From Chrysomallon squamiferum (lineage: Eukaryota; Mollusca; Gastropoda; Neomphalida; Peltospiridae), in NCBI GenBank assembly GCA_012295275.1, contig CM022676.1, forward strand, positions 1,758,510 to 1,822,509: 64,000 bases of DNA, read 5' to 3'. Position 1 is the stretch's first letter. Every line of letters starts with the position of its first letter. Both the position numbers and the translations under genes were made by a program. The notes below the pieces were generated by a model, which saw nothing but the letters and a program-made list of their open reading frames with translations, had not been told where the DNA came from and ran no database searches. Below, in pieces: positions 22,190 to 34,268 of this stretch.

Positions 22190-22560
22190 ATTTCAAGCGC
22201 GTTGTTGCCCAGTACGTAACCATGTGAACAGAATATAAACTACTCGTTCTTTGATACGCGGTTTACTCACCGCACAATTCACGGAAATTCAACGATGCCG
22301 AAAATCGCCGAAATCTGTGGACAGTTAGCTCGGCGGGAAATTTATGCCTAATTACTTTAATTAGCCCCCTGCCATTGGGGACTAATTAGCGAGTATTTGC
22401 TTTAAGCAAAAGTTAAATCGTTCCCTTTGGTTTCGGCTGGTCGCAGCGGATATCGGATATAAGTAGTTAATTACTTTTCTCAGTTTGTAGACACACAGCG
22501 CCCCCTGTCAGATGAACGCTGCCCATCCACAATGGCCAAATGTAATTTGTCGTTCTCGAT
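22190..22560. promoter_or_regulatory. GC-richer island with clustered TAATTA sites, candidate enhancer
   Basis: This is visibly richer in GC and CpG than the flanks. It contains homeodomain-type core sites at 22348-22364 (CTAATTACTTTAATTAG, two overlapping), 22382-22389 (CTAATTAG) and 22467-22474 (TTAATTAC), plus a CTCF-like site at 22497. It lies about 2.3 kb upstream of BARX and 2.7 kb upstream of HMBS, in the divergent intergenic region. Clustered sites suggest a homeodomain-regulated element, possibly autoregulatory. This is inference from motifs only. Confidence 0.4.
22497..22507. promoter_or_regulatory. CTCF-like motif
   Basis: AGCGCCCCCTG matches the core of the well-known insulator motif AGCGCCCCCTGGTGGC; the right half (TCAGATG) diverges. 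It lies between the divergent genes BARX and HMBS, a plausible boundary position. Confidence 0.35.
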
Positions 22561-23889
22561 TTGTCAGGTTAAGTGATTTTTACCTCAAAGAAATTTATCT
22601 TAACGAGCAAATACAAGCACGAAAATGGGTGAGTTGTGATAACAGATGTTCCATCTAAACATTGGCAACAGATGCAGTTATTTTACAAAAATAACGAACA
22701 TAGAACTGAGTTGATAATTTATATAAAAACTTAGTTTGTTTAACAAGCTAATACTGTTTACCAAAAATATACATATAGGAATTCTCCCCTTCAAAAGATG
22801 GTAATTTTTCTGCATTGAGAGGTTACCAAACTTTACAACTTTCCCAATACATTAAGAAACGTTTTCTAAATTATTTATCGAAGAAAAAGAAAAAAAGTAT
22901 TTTCGGCCCTTTTAACTTTCATGTTTCGCTTATACATAAACGTGAGTTTTTTCTGTGTCTTTGGATTGTTTTTGTTGTTCATCAAGTTAAAATCGTTTAA
23001 TTACTCTCTCTCTCTCGAAAGATTGATAGACAGGTAGATAGATGGTTATAAAGAGACACGAACGAATAGTAAAAACTGAAAGAAAAAATGGAGAACAAAA
23101 CGAAAAGAAGACGTTCAAACAAAGGTGAAAGAGTATAATATCTTTATTAATCTTTTCAAAGCAGACCTTCTAAACCATGCAGCTTATATGATATAGCTGG
23201 CTGCGACCTTGTCGTCTTTCTGAGAGTCAAGGACGAATGACGTCCGGTGAAGTCAACTATTTTAACCTTTCTATTGTTAGACTACAATGCTGAACAAACT
23301 AATTAAACTCAAAGATAAACATTAAACAGAAAAAGCCCAAAGGATTCTTTCTGAGATCTCTAAAAATGAACAGAAGAAATAAATAATTAGTGACCTGTTT
23401 GCAGATGCATGAGATAAAGTGTCTTTACAACTCGAAGTTGATTTGGTTGTCATATCAGTAAATGTGTTCAAATCGCGCTTGTTGTTGTTTTCTCTTTAAT
23501 CATGTCCCATGTTTGTTAATGAAATCCTTGGAAATCTTGTTTACATTTCAATAGAAAACCGGATGCTGATAGTTTAATATGCTGAAACCATAAATTACAT
23601 TCTACATGACTTATAAATATGAGAAAGAGAGAGAGAGAGAGAGTAGAAGAAAAACAAGATAAAGAATAAAGAAAATGCGAGTTAATAATAACAAAACAAA
23701 GAACATTAATAGTCAGTTAATACTGTCTGAATGTGAAAACAAAAGCGTAATTGTTGCACACGTGGCTTCTTTTAGGAAACCAAAATGGTGGGTGAGACAG
23801 AATGTGTGTGTGTGTCTGTGAAATGTATATCGAATCCTGTCAATCAAAACAAGCAGTTATTATAAGTGTATAATCAGCCACTTTTTAAA

Positions 23890-23935
<46 letters not shown>

Positions 23936-25238
23936 TATTATTATTATTATTATTATTAAATGTAAAAGAATAGTATATATTATTATGATACTGTATGTGT
24001 GTGTGTGCTTTCGTGTGCATGCTTGAGCGGATGTATATCCGCCATTTGTATTTTCGTGCATATTACAGGGATCCTCAGTACATGTGGTCAGTGTGTAGGC
24101 CTACCATAAAAACACGACGAATAAGGCAACGATTTGTACAGAAGTAATGTAAATAACGTAGATATCTTCCAGAAGGCTCCATATTTTCAGTATTTTGCTT
24201 ACATAAATGTACTGTAGTTCACCTAGAAAACAATAATACTTGTGTACCTTAAGTAGAAGATAAATATACAGACAAAATGAGAAATACCATCATGGAGTTG
24301 GTGTGTGTGTGTATATATATGTGTGTTGCGTGAGTGTGTTGTGTGTGTGTGTGTTTGTATTGAATTTGAGTATTACTGTGTTGTGTTTTGTTTATATATA
24401 TAACAACGTGCCTATCTTTAATTTGGGTGTGTGCATTTTTTCATTTGTATGTTTCTGTGAATTAATGTCTATTTGTGTTTAACTTTGTTTATGCAATCAA
24501 TTTGTATATATGCGTGAACTTGTCTTTACATGTATGTGTTTGTTCGCTTGTGTCAGAGTCTATGTATCTGCGGGTGTATGCGTTTAACTGTGTTTCAAAA
24601 AAAGAAAGACAAAACACAGGCAAAAATGCTAAAAATAGAAACAAATATTTAAAACGAAAATATTTGCTATTTATAATAATTCTAATACTATTTTAGAAAG
24701 TTAATTTCTAATCTAGGCCACACACACACACACACACACATATAATTCGTTACTGCTCATACTCATAGTACTACTGCTTTTGATTTGCTCCAACAGCTAC
24801 TGTTAATTACTACTGCTAACTAGTACAATTACTATTATTACTACTACTATTGCTACCACTACTACTAACACTACTGATGGTGATACTGTTAAGACTACTT
24901 CGTTATTATTTATTTATTTATTTATTATATGATTTTTCTCCAGCAGGGAATTTAAATAAGAATTTTTATATATGCACGCACAGATATATCAACTGTCTGC
25001 AGAAACATTTTTAGACTAAATTAGTGTAATATCCAGCATGGCACACATTTGACTTCATTTAATCCTAATATCTAAGTATCTCATTTTTGACAGAAGAAAT
25101 TAAAATAATAATAAAACACGAGAGAACCTTAGTTTTAATGTAGCTCGACAGTAGGCTCTTCTGAACGGGCGAACGTGTCATTTGACAATAATAAGAGATA
25201 TTACCCACAATTCATCAGTCTTTTGTAAATAGGCCAAA
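22561..25238. other. HMBS upstream intergenic region, simple repeats only
   Basis: AT-rich sequence with a GA run (23626-23643), an AAT/ATT palindrome (23888-23957), GT-rich patches (24000-24010, 24298-24356), a CA run (24719-24742) and ACT triplet-rich sequence (24830-24900). A slightly GC-richer stretch at 23155-23270 was not identified. No gene was recognised. Confidence 0.55.
23888..23957. repeat. Palindromic (AAT)n-(ATT)n microsatellite
   Basis: AAT units switch to ATT units near 23934, a third instance of this palindromic form in the window. Confidence 0.85.
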
Positions 25239-28200
25239 ATGTCGGACGGGAAGGTGATTAGAGTTGGGTCGAGGAAAAGCCAGGTATTAAATGTTCTCTA
25301 ATTATATGAATTTGACAGTAACATGTTTAATATTTAGGTAAAACTGTAGCGAATTAGAATTCTTCTTGCGGAAGATGCTTTAAAAGCTGTTTATGAAGAA
25401 GTGACGAAACATTGTAAACATATTTATGATATTATCCTAACAAGTTAACAACTTCATCATGATCCTGGGATGTCTTACGATTTAGCGATCACCGACTTAA
25501 TGATGATCGTGCAGTGTATATTTCATAACATTCAAAAGTTGAAGGGTTAGATATCGATAAGAAACACGGTAAACAGTTCTTCAGTTTCTGTAAATGGAAG
25601 GTAAAACCAAAATAAAATTGAATGATTTACCTTAAATTTTAACTTAAACTATTGGCATTGCTATTAATAATTAAAGCAATGGTTCCAAATCTATCTTGCT
25701 CCATGCCCATCTCGGCAACTAATAAATATTTATGTCCCCCTCTGATATAAAAGCAAACTGAGTTTTGTAAAAGTGTAATTAATGTAATATAAAATAGAAA
25801 TCCTTTAATTAAATAAAGCTAAAAATTAGGTAAACAAGAGTAAACAAACTGCGCATAGGTGCTGCCAGATATACGACAACTGGAAATTTGGTCGTCTTAA
25901 ATCACTTTCAAATTGCTCCACCCCCATTATATTCCAATTGCCCCATGAACAGGAATCATTGATTTAAAAGTTCAGATGACTGCTTCTGCTACTGCTGTTA
26001 CTAATATTATCTATTAATGTTACTACAACTACAAGATGAGTACTACTTGAAATGCCACTCACTCATTATATTTAATTGCAAACTGTGCATAATAAATTGA
26101 GAATTCAGTTTAGTTGATAAATATTTTAAGGAAAACGTATTATGAATATTATTTTTATTAATGTACATTATAACCTTATTATAATCATTAAAATTTTACT
26201 TATTAAAGATCTGATATAGTTTAATAACAATTAAAATAGATTGATTTTTTTGATTTTCCAAATATGAGGTTACAGGAAGAAAATGTAAATAAACATTCAA
26301 GGTTTAATCATTATTTCAATGATCTTTGTTTAGAAAGTATTGAAGAATAACATCTGAAATAAAAGGTACTAATATCTCAGACCTATGTGGCACATGGTAA
26401 CAGCAAAGATCATTTTGTGCTGAAATGTCATTAAGTATTAATTCATATAAGTGTAAATGCTGATTGTACTTTCTTTACAGTTGTTATGAGGACACTGTAT
26501 ATTAATACAATACATATTGTTTGATAAGTTTCACAAAACATATATATATAAAAATATTAAAAAATCAACTGAAAGACAAAACCTAAGAAAATGGAATATA
26601 AAAATATGATTAAAGCAATTTAACTAAACATTATTTTTCAGCTGGCTTTGATCCAGACTAATAAAGTGATTAGTAGACTGAAGGAACTCAATCCACACCT
26701 GAAATTTGAAGTTGGTAAGAATATTCATTTTTATATCATCATAATTGTAGCTATAAATATAGCAAAGAATTTAAAATATTTTTGATAATACCTTAACAAA
26801 ATTTAAACGTCTAGATATCAGAACAAATAAAAAAAATAAAAATTCGACATTAAAAATATATTTAAAAAATAATTCAGATTATTCTGTTTGTTAACAAATA
26901 ATAATTATCTCTTCTATCTGTTTTAAATTCGTTTTCAGTAACCATGACAACAACAGGTGATCGCATTCTAGATTCAGCGCTATCAAAGGTATAGTTGTTT
27001 AAGATTAGGACAGTTGTTATGAATGAAGTAAAAGTTTATTAAAATGTATGCGATAGAGAATCTATTTATAGTGCCCTTGACAGTATTAGTCATTTTTATT
27101 GTTATTTGACTGACATCAGGTCATATTAACAACTTAATTCTAAGCACACTGACAAACCATACATGCTAAATTTAATGATAAAATTTTATGTCATTATGAT
27201 TATAAAAGTAAAATTGTTGGTGGTCATATATATATATATATATTTGTCATTTTAATATGGGTTTATCAGTGTTAATTTGATAAGAATTAAAACAGTCTGC
27301 CTTTTGAAGAGTTAGGTTAGTAATGTAAACAAACATTTAATTCAGAGTTGAAAGATTATTTCTATGAAATTTGTTAAGAAAGTATTGAAGATTAATTATT
27401 CATATCCAATGGTTGTCAAAGGAGCAGACAAAATCCTTCATGTTTCCAAGCACAAGTGGGCATTGTAGAGGAGTATGCACAGAAACATGCCAAGAAAGAC
27501 ACTTTAAGGGTACAAGCTAAGCATGAAACCAAAATCATTATTTTTTTATGTTATAGAGTTGAAACTTTGTGGAAATAATCCCCATTTGTTACTACAAAAC
27601 ACTAGTACCAGCTTATTTTTTTATGATAAGTGGTACTTTTATTTTTGTCTTTTTTTTTTGCATTTCAATACCCAGTTTCCTGAACATCTCCAACCCAAAC
27701 CAGAGTGTGTGTATATATATATATATATATATATTCAACCTGCTGGGGTTCATCATAGGCATGTATTTCTAGAAAGTAACAAGAAGAAATTAGCCTTTTT
27801 TTACATGGTTCAAAAGAAATGTTATTTTTTTTTTTTAATTTACATTTTTCACTTGTATTATTTGGTACCTGACACATTATAAAGGTTATATCAGAATAAT
27901 GATAATGTTTTCAAGATTTTTTTCTTGTCACTTTCTGATGTTTGTTTCTAAAAATATATATTCCAAATTTGGGATCACTAGGGCAAATATGTATGAAAAA
28001 AGTATGAAAAACAAAAGGTGAGAAAACAGCAAATAGAGATTTATAACTATATTTCCACTTATTCTAACCACAGGGGTGATGTTATGTATAATTATTATGA
28101 TAACTGTGTCTATGTATTTCCATTTAAAAAGACCCTGAAACATTTATCTAAAAACTGTTTTTGTATTATACATTATTGTTACATTATGTGTAGTGCAAAA

Positions 28201-31200
28201 AAAGTTAGTTCTCGTCCCTGAAACTTATAATAACATATTTACATTTAAAATTATCCAGCTGCATATGCAGGTTCATCTTCAGCTGCAGCAAGCATTTTCT
28301 GTTAATGAATCCTTTTCAAATGTCTTATTTCTCTTTGAAATTTTTGAGATCTGGCAGATTTCCTATCCATCATGTGGATTTGTTCAGAATCCTTTGAATG
28401 GGTTAATTTCCTAGCAGCTCCACCCACCTGTTGTAAACCCAGTGCTGCTACTGTATTGGAAACACTTTCTACACAGCCATCATTAAATTCACTCACTGCC
28501 ATTGCAACCCCATTGTCCATCCTTAATTTTCCCACAAAGTCTGTTTTGGGGCATTTCCGCCAAATCATTGCATGCAGACTTTCATTACTATTTTGCGTCT
28601 TCCCTTTTAGACATCGACGTAAAAGGTTTTCGTTACAAAGTCGAATATAGATTGGCTTAACAAACTGCCAACATTTTTAGCATGGTTGCCATAATATTTT
28701 GTTAGATAGTATCAGCAGTTAGTTTCCCATGGCTTTTCCGACCTTTTATAACACCTTGCTGTCAAGCTTCCTCTGCCACTTTCCTCAATGCTGCACCCAT
28801 CCTTTTTGACACATGGTTGATACATTCTTCCTTTTGTAATTTACATTCATGCCCATACACATTGAGAGAGGATAGATGTAAAAATGTTTTAGAATCACTA
28901 TCTGACAGCATTGTCATGTATCTAAATCTACATTTATATATTGACCTATTCCACAAAATGGCTGCAATGGCTGCTTCCATAATAGTACCATAATAGTTTT
29001 TGTCACATATGTGGTTAGTCTTCCAGTTTAGATACTTTTGGCTTTCTCTGTCATAGTGGTCACCAACAGTAGCACAACCATGACAGTACAGACACAGAAT
29101 TAAATCAATTACACAGCTAACACATTGATGTGTGTCCTCAAGTCATCCATGAAGCATCATATGACACACTTTTATCTATTACATCACTTTCTGAATTAAG
29201 ATCAGCGTAGGTCTTTTTCATAAACATTTCGAAACAGATACTTGAATATCTTCAGAAACAGCCTTTTGGTGTTTCTTGTATGTTTTATGATGTATTCATG
29301 GTGAATCCAGCCACCAACATAGTCGATGATGTACCAAAAATCCTACACCACTATCCATAGTTCCTGCAACCATTTGTCTGATAGTGGTGAAAGGAAATCT
29401 GCTTCCCTCACCTCCTACACAATCTGATGGCAATGTCTCATTGAGCACCTTTTTACAAGTAGCATAAACTGTCTGCAGATTGACAACAGGGCCTTTCAAC
29501 TGATCAGATACAGTGACAGTTAATGATCCATTACAGGAGGAGTCTGACCATGGCACATTTTGGACAGGTTTTTTTCAGACACACCACCTGCACAAAAAGA
29601 TAGCTGTTGTCACTAACAAATGGACACTAGTCTTCATCTTCATTTCCAGTTTTCTTTTGGAAGTTGATGAATAACTTGTATGAATAGAAAGTTGAATAAT
29701 TTTTGTAAATGGTCATATCAAAAAAGATTTATTTTCAAATTTTGCAATTTTTCAACCTGCATGTCTCCTTAAGTAACAATACCTAATTTTATAAATTCTT
29801 TATAATAATTTAAATCACATATCTGTGTGTGTTTGTCTTGGTATTTACAGTAGATAATCATTTTTAAATTATTTATAGATTGGAGAAAAGTCCCTGTTCA
29901 CCAAGGAGCTGGAGGATGGTTTGATTGATAGAAGTCTTGACTTTGTAGTTCATTCACTCAAAGATTTACCAACATCTCTACCTGACGGCCTGGCTATTGG
30001 CTGTGTCTACAAGTAAGTTGTGTACAGGAGAATGAACTTTTTATTGAAAAGGATTGGCTTCCAGTGCATTTATAATAAAAAATTAAGGACATTTATTTTT
30101 AAATATACTTCATAAAATTTATTGAAAGCCTTCAGGAAATGTAGGTATCTTTCAACAAATTCTCCTTTTATAGTTTCAAATAGAAATTCAAAATAAAATA
30201 GTATTTGTTTATTTTCCAATTACAGATGATATTTAAAGTTAATGATGAAAATCATGAAACAGATACCATGTTTGTTAGTAACTTAATATTCTTCATTAAA
30301 AAAAAAAAAAGTAAGTGAGCTTGAGTACATGCAGCATTAGATAAATGCAAGAATTAAAAAATCCCAACACAATAATTGTTGTTTTAAAGTAAGACATTTA
30401 GTTAGAGAACAGGTAAGTGTATCAGACAAACTGAATTTAGTATAAATGTAAGTCAACAGAGGCAGTTTATAGATAACATTTTTCTTAATGTCTAACCAGT
30501 TATTTAATTTTTTAATTTTAATTTTTTTATCAGAAGAGACAGTCCTTATGATGCAGTGGTGATGCATCCTAAGAATGAGGGGAAGACACTGCAAACTTTA
30601 CCCAAAGGGAGGCAAGTCAGTTATAAATTGTAAAAAAAAAATTTAAAAAACAAAAATCTGAAGCAGGAATACTATGGAATCATTGGTCAGATGCTTAAAT
30701 ATATGCCTTTAATTGTTTCCTTTTTTGTTGTTCTTACATTCTGGAGTCTGTGTTTATTGAAATTTAGTTAACTGTAAAAAGTTATATTTACAGATGCATA
30801 AAATGTTAGATTTAAATGCCAAAATAGCTAATAAAAAACTAAAGAAATTATAGACTGTCAGCCATTATTTTGACTTCAAAACAAGTTTTTAATATTAATC
30901 TAGAACACATTGGTTATTAAGATATCATAGATTGTATTTTGAACAACTATTTCTCCATAGTCATTTTACAAAACATGCTCTATGAGTTTATATGATTAGA
31001 TATTTTCGACCTAGCTGTCTCTTAACATAAACAATTTGTTTACAAGCATAGCAGTATATATTAATATGATCAGAAACATTAAAAAATATTTTTTTATTAA
31101 ACATGAATCGGTCAGTATTGTTGGTACGAGTTCACTGAGGAGATGCTCACAGATTCGACGAAGATATCCAACACTTGTCATTGAAGATATTGTATCCTTT

Positions 31201-34127
31201 CATCCTTTTTTCTTGAATATCTTCTTTGATTCAACATAATTTGAACCTATGTGACATCTCCAGTAAGAGTCTGAGGAATAGAGGTAATGATTTTCCACAA
31301 ATGGAATTGCAGATTTGGAAATATTAAACAGAATCAGCATTATTTTGAATTGTGAAACAAAATTTCAATGATTTTTGTCACGATACAGATTTTTCTTGAT
31401 TTATTTATTAGCATACACTAATGTTCTGCTTCACTGATAAATTGTAACATTAACTGATTAAAGTTACTGTACAAGAAAATGTTAACATGCATTTTCAAAT
31501 ATTGATTATTTTATTTTTATCATTTGGCTCTGTTTTTATTTTTCTATTGAGTTAGCTAATTCCAGTTCATCTTTACACCACACATCTAAATTTACTGATA
31601 ATGGAAAATATATTTTATTAGCAGAATTAGCTATTTTCATAGGCAGAAGTGTATTAAAAGTTAGTCTGTGAAAACTTTACTACAACCGAAGTAATAAGTG
31701 AAAGCCAGTTTTCTTCATGAACATTTTAAGATTCAAGAAACAGAAGTATAGAAATATTTCAGTACAAACAGTGCACTTAGGAGGATTTCAAAAAAAAAAA
31801 AAGAAATGAAATAGAAATGGGCCTAATCTGTTCAGTTTTGGAGGTTATGTTGTAGGTACTTTTCTTATTAATCTCTCAACTGATAGTCTTGTTTAGTATA
31901 AATATCCTTAACACGGTACTAGCGTGGAAATCTCAACACCAGATTCCGGAAGCTTGACTCAGATAACAAGTATGATGCTATAGTTCTTGCAGAAGCGGGA
32001 CTTCGCAGAATGTCCTGGTGTGATCGCATTTCAGAAGTATGTCATTTGTATTGTTTAAATGTTATTTTAATACATGACTTTCTAAATATTATCTGGGAAA
32101 AATATAACTGTTAAGCTATTAAACATCACTGACATTTTTATAGTAAAATTGTTTTAAAAGTTTCATGCCTCAATTTAAAGTATGTTTTGTGGTTTGTCAA
32201 ATAGCATGAATATATTTTTCTATGAAACCATGATCTGATTTACAAATAATAACATAAAAGTAATCACTTTGAATAATTTCATAAATACAAACATTGCAAG
32301 ACACCAAAACATGATTTAATCAACATGTTACATTGTTTTTCTAAAATTTAACTTAGTCATTAACAAAAAGTACTTCATAGCAAAGTGAAACAAGGAAATA
32401 TTAACAGTATGTTGTTTTTGTTGCTACATTCAGATTATTATTTCAAACATTTCTTGTTTAAGATATTATCACCAGAAGATTGTATGTATGCTGTGAGCCA
32501 GGGGGCAATGGCTGTTGAGTGCAGAGCAGATGATATGGAGACAGTTCGCCTGTTAAATGAAATACATGACCCAGAGACTGCTCTCAGGTGTATAGCTGAG
32601 AGAGCATTTCTTAGACAACTTGTAAGATTTATTTTGATAATGTTTTATCTAGTTTTATATCAAGACATTTGTCTATTTAAGCCAGTAAATTTAAAACTGT
32701 ATGCTCTCTGATACTCAGTTTTATTTAGATCTGTACTGTATTAAAATGCCTTTCAAGAATACATTTGAAATCATTTTAAAATGCTAGGAATAGATTTATA
32801 ATTTCTTAAAGTGTTAAATCTTTTGCAGGAGGGAGGTTGCAGTGTTCCTGTTGCAGTCCACACACAGATTGTTGATGACAAAGTAAGCACATATTTAGTT
32901 GTTTGCATACTAACACATTAAAATTATAACTTTATATGAGACATAATTATTTCTCCTTTATCCATACTTTATTAGGGTATACTGCATCATTAGAGTTAGA
33001 ACTAAAGTTTAATTAGATTCAACTAATTTATAAAAATATAGGAGACTGTATTTTTTGTTTGTTTGTGTGAAACAAATTATTGTAACAAATTTGTTCATGT
33101 TAGTAAGAGAAAAGTTATCAAAGTAATACAGATCAATTATTAAATTTAATACTTGAGTTACTACAGACACTAAAAAGGTTTGAGCATTAAATCAGATCCT
33201 GTATTCAGTATCGGAATGAAACTTGTATCTGCATGTGTCCTTTGAATATCTGTTTTTAATTGAAATGCACAGATTTGAAATCAATAATATATTTTTATTT
33301 GCTTTTACTCAGCTTGTCATGCGAGGTGGTGTTTTCAGTGTGGATGGATCTGAGGCTGTAATTGAATCTTCTTCTGTTACATTTTCCAAGACATCTGGTG
33401 GTAAAGTAAGAACAACTTTGTTATTTTTTAAAAGTTTTGTACGTTTTTTATGATTATAATGGAAATTGTAATTTCTTCATGTTAACATCTGTTATTCAAT
33501 ATGGTTCGTAATTATGAAAATATTTTTCTCTCTACATAATGTCGGACTGTTTACTGCTTGAAAATGTGTGTTTGTTTTTAAAGTGAAATGAAACACATAG
33601 GCATGCATGCATACACACTCTAGTTTTCTTTTGTACATAGCATATTTTTAAACATTTAAATATCTAATAATTGATTAGCATTTGTAAAGTATTCTATTAC
33701 AGTGATCTGTTTTGATGCTTTTTATGGATAACCCTTAAATATTACAATAAATAGACAAATCTAACAATTTCATGGTAAAAACTGAACAAAATATATTTCA
33801 AAAACAGATGTTTTATTCAGATTCCAGTATTTACACTGTTTGCTGGTTTAGTAGACCTTTACTTAGATTTAATATAAATATTAATTTCAGTTACATGATG
33901 GTCATCAGCTGTATGCATCAGTTGTTGGTTGTCTTGAACATGACCCTAAGAGATTCATGGCATCTGAAAAATTAGGAATAGACGTTGCAGATGCAATGGT
34001 TGCAAAGGGAGCAGACAAAATCCTTCATGTTGCCAAGCGCAAGGCAGAGGAAGGCATTTTAGAGGAGCATGCACGGAAACGTGTGAAGAAAGAAATTAGT
34101 CCCGCCATGCCACAAATAGCTTTATAA
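25239..34127 (+). CDS. HMBS: HMBS, hydroxymethylbilane synthase (porphobilinogen deaminase)
   Basis: Cytosolic third enzyme of haem synthesis; it polymerises four porphobilinogens on a dipyrromethane cofactor. Eleven coding exons: 25239-25283, 26642-26714, 26939-26988, 29879-30012, 30534-30611, 31116-31191, 31923-32036, 32463-32621, 32829-32882, 33313-33405 and 33891-34127. They give 370 aa; human housekeeping HMBS has 361. The N-terminus reads [29 protein letters not shown] holds the catalytic aspartate (about D85), [10 protein letters not shown] and RGNLNTR give substrate/cofactor arginines, HDPET and [10 protein letters not shown] follow, and EGGCSVPV holds the cofactor cysteine (about C247). 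Phases agree throughout, but intron 5 needs a GC donor (AG|GCAAGT at 30610-30617). The C-terminal tail (KRKAEEG ... MPQIAL) is longer and more charged than the human one. The gene looks intact. Confidence 0.97.
26266..27398 (+). repeat. Related pair of ~80 base segments in HMBS introns 1 and 3
   Basis: 26266-26352 and 27318-27398 share a colinear series of words: GAGGTTA/GAGTTAGGTTA, AATGTAAA(T/C)AAACATT, TTATTTC and AGAAAGTATTGAAGA. The second copy directly precedes the HMBS exon fragment at 27408. The relation was read by eye and the boundaries are approximate. Confidence 0.55.
27408..27501 (+). pseudogene. Duplicated fragment of HMBS last exon inside HMBS intron 3
   Basis: 27408-27501 copies part of exon 11 (about 33990-34093). 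Shared blocks include GGAGCAGACAAAATCCTTCA, GTTGCCAAGCGCAAG (here GTTTCCAAGCACAAG) and GCATTTTAGAGGAGCATGCA (here GCATTGTAGAGGAGTATGCA). An 8-base deletion and substitutions break the frame. The fragment has exonic sequence only, with neither flanking intron nor the HMBS stop region. It is in the sense orientation and has no splice sites in the original phase. Confidence 0.85.
28250..29640 (-). pseudogene. Mutator-like (PF20700-type) transposase relic, antisense in HMBS intron 3
   Basis: Read on the minus strand in order: DASW-type region near 29150, [19 protein letters not shown] (about 29060), [59 protein letters not shown] (about 28800), a [14 protein letters not shown] block (about 28720), then [19 protein letters not shown] and [19 protein letters not shown] (about 28530-28620). 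The order matches the Mutator-like transposase domain proteins common in invertebrates (ECINHVAKRMGTAL, GKTQNANESLHSVIW). Many stops and frameshifts show it is dead. The termini and any target duplication were not found. Confidence 0.8.
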
Positions 34128-34262
34128 TAATCAAATAACAACACATTTCCTAATTTTACATTTTTAAAATAATGTGTGCATGTTAATAATTTCATTGCTT
34201 CAGTATGTTTATTAAAATTGAATTGTACTGCATAATCAGAAATTTTTTAAGTAATTCTATTA

Positions 34263-34268
34263 AATAAA
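34263..34268 (+). terminator. Candidate HMBS polyadenylation signal
   Basis: AATAAA lies 136 bases past the HMBS stop codon, in AT-rich 3' sequence. Other near matches follow, so usage is uncertain. Confidence 0.45.
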
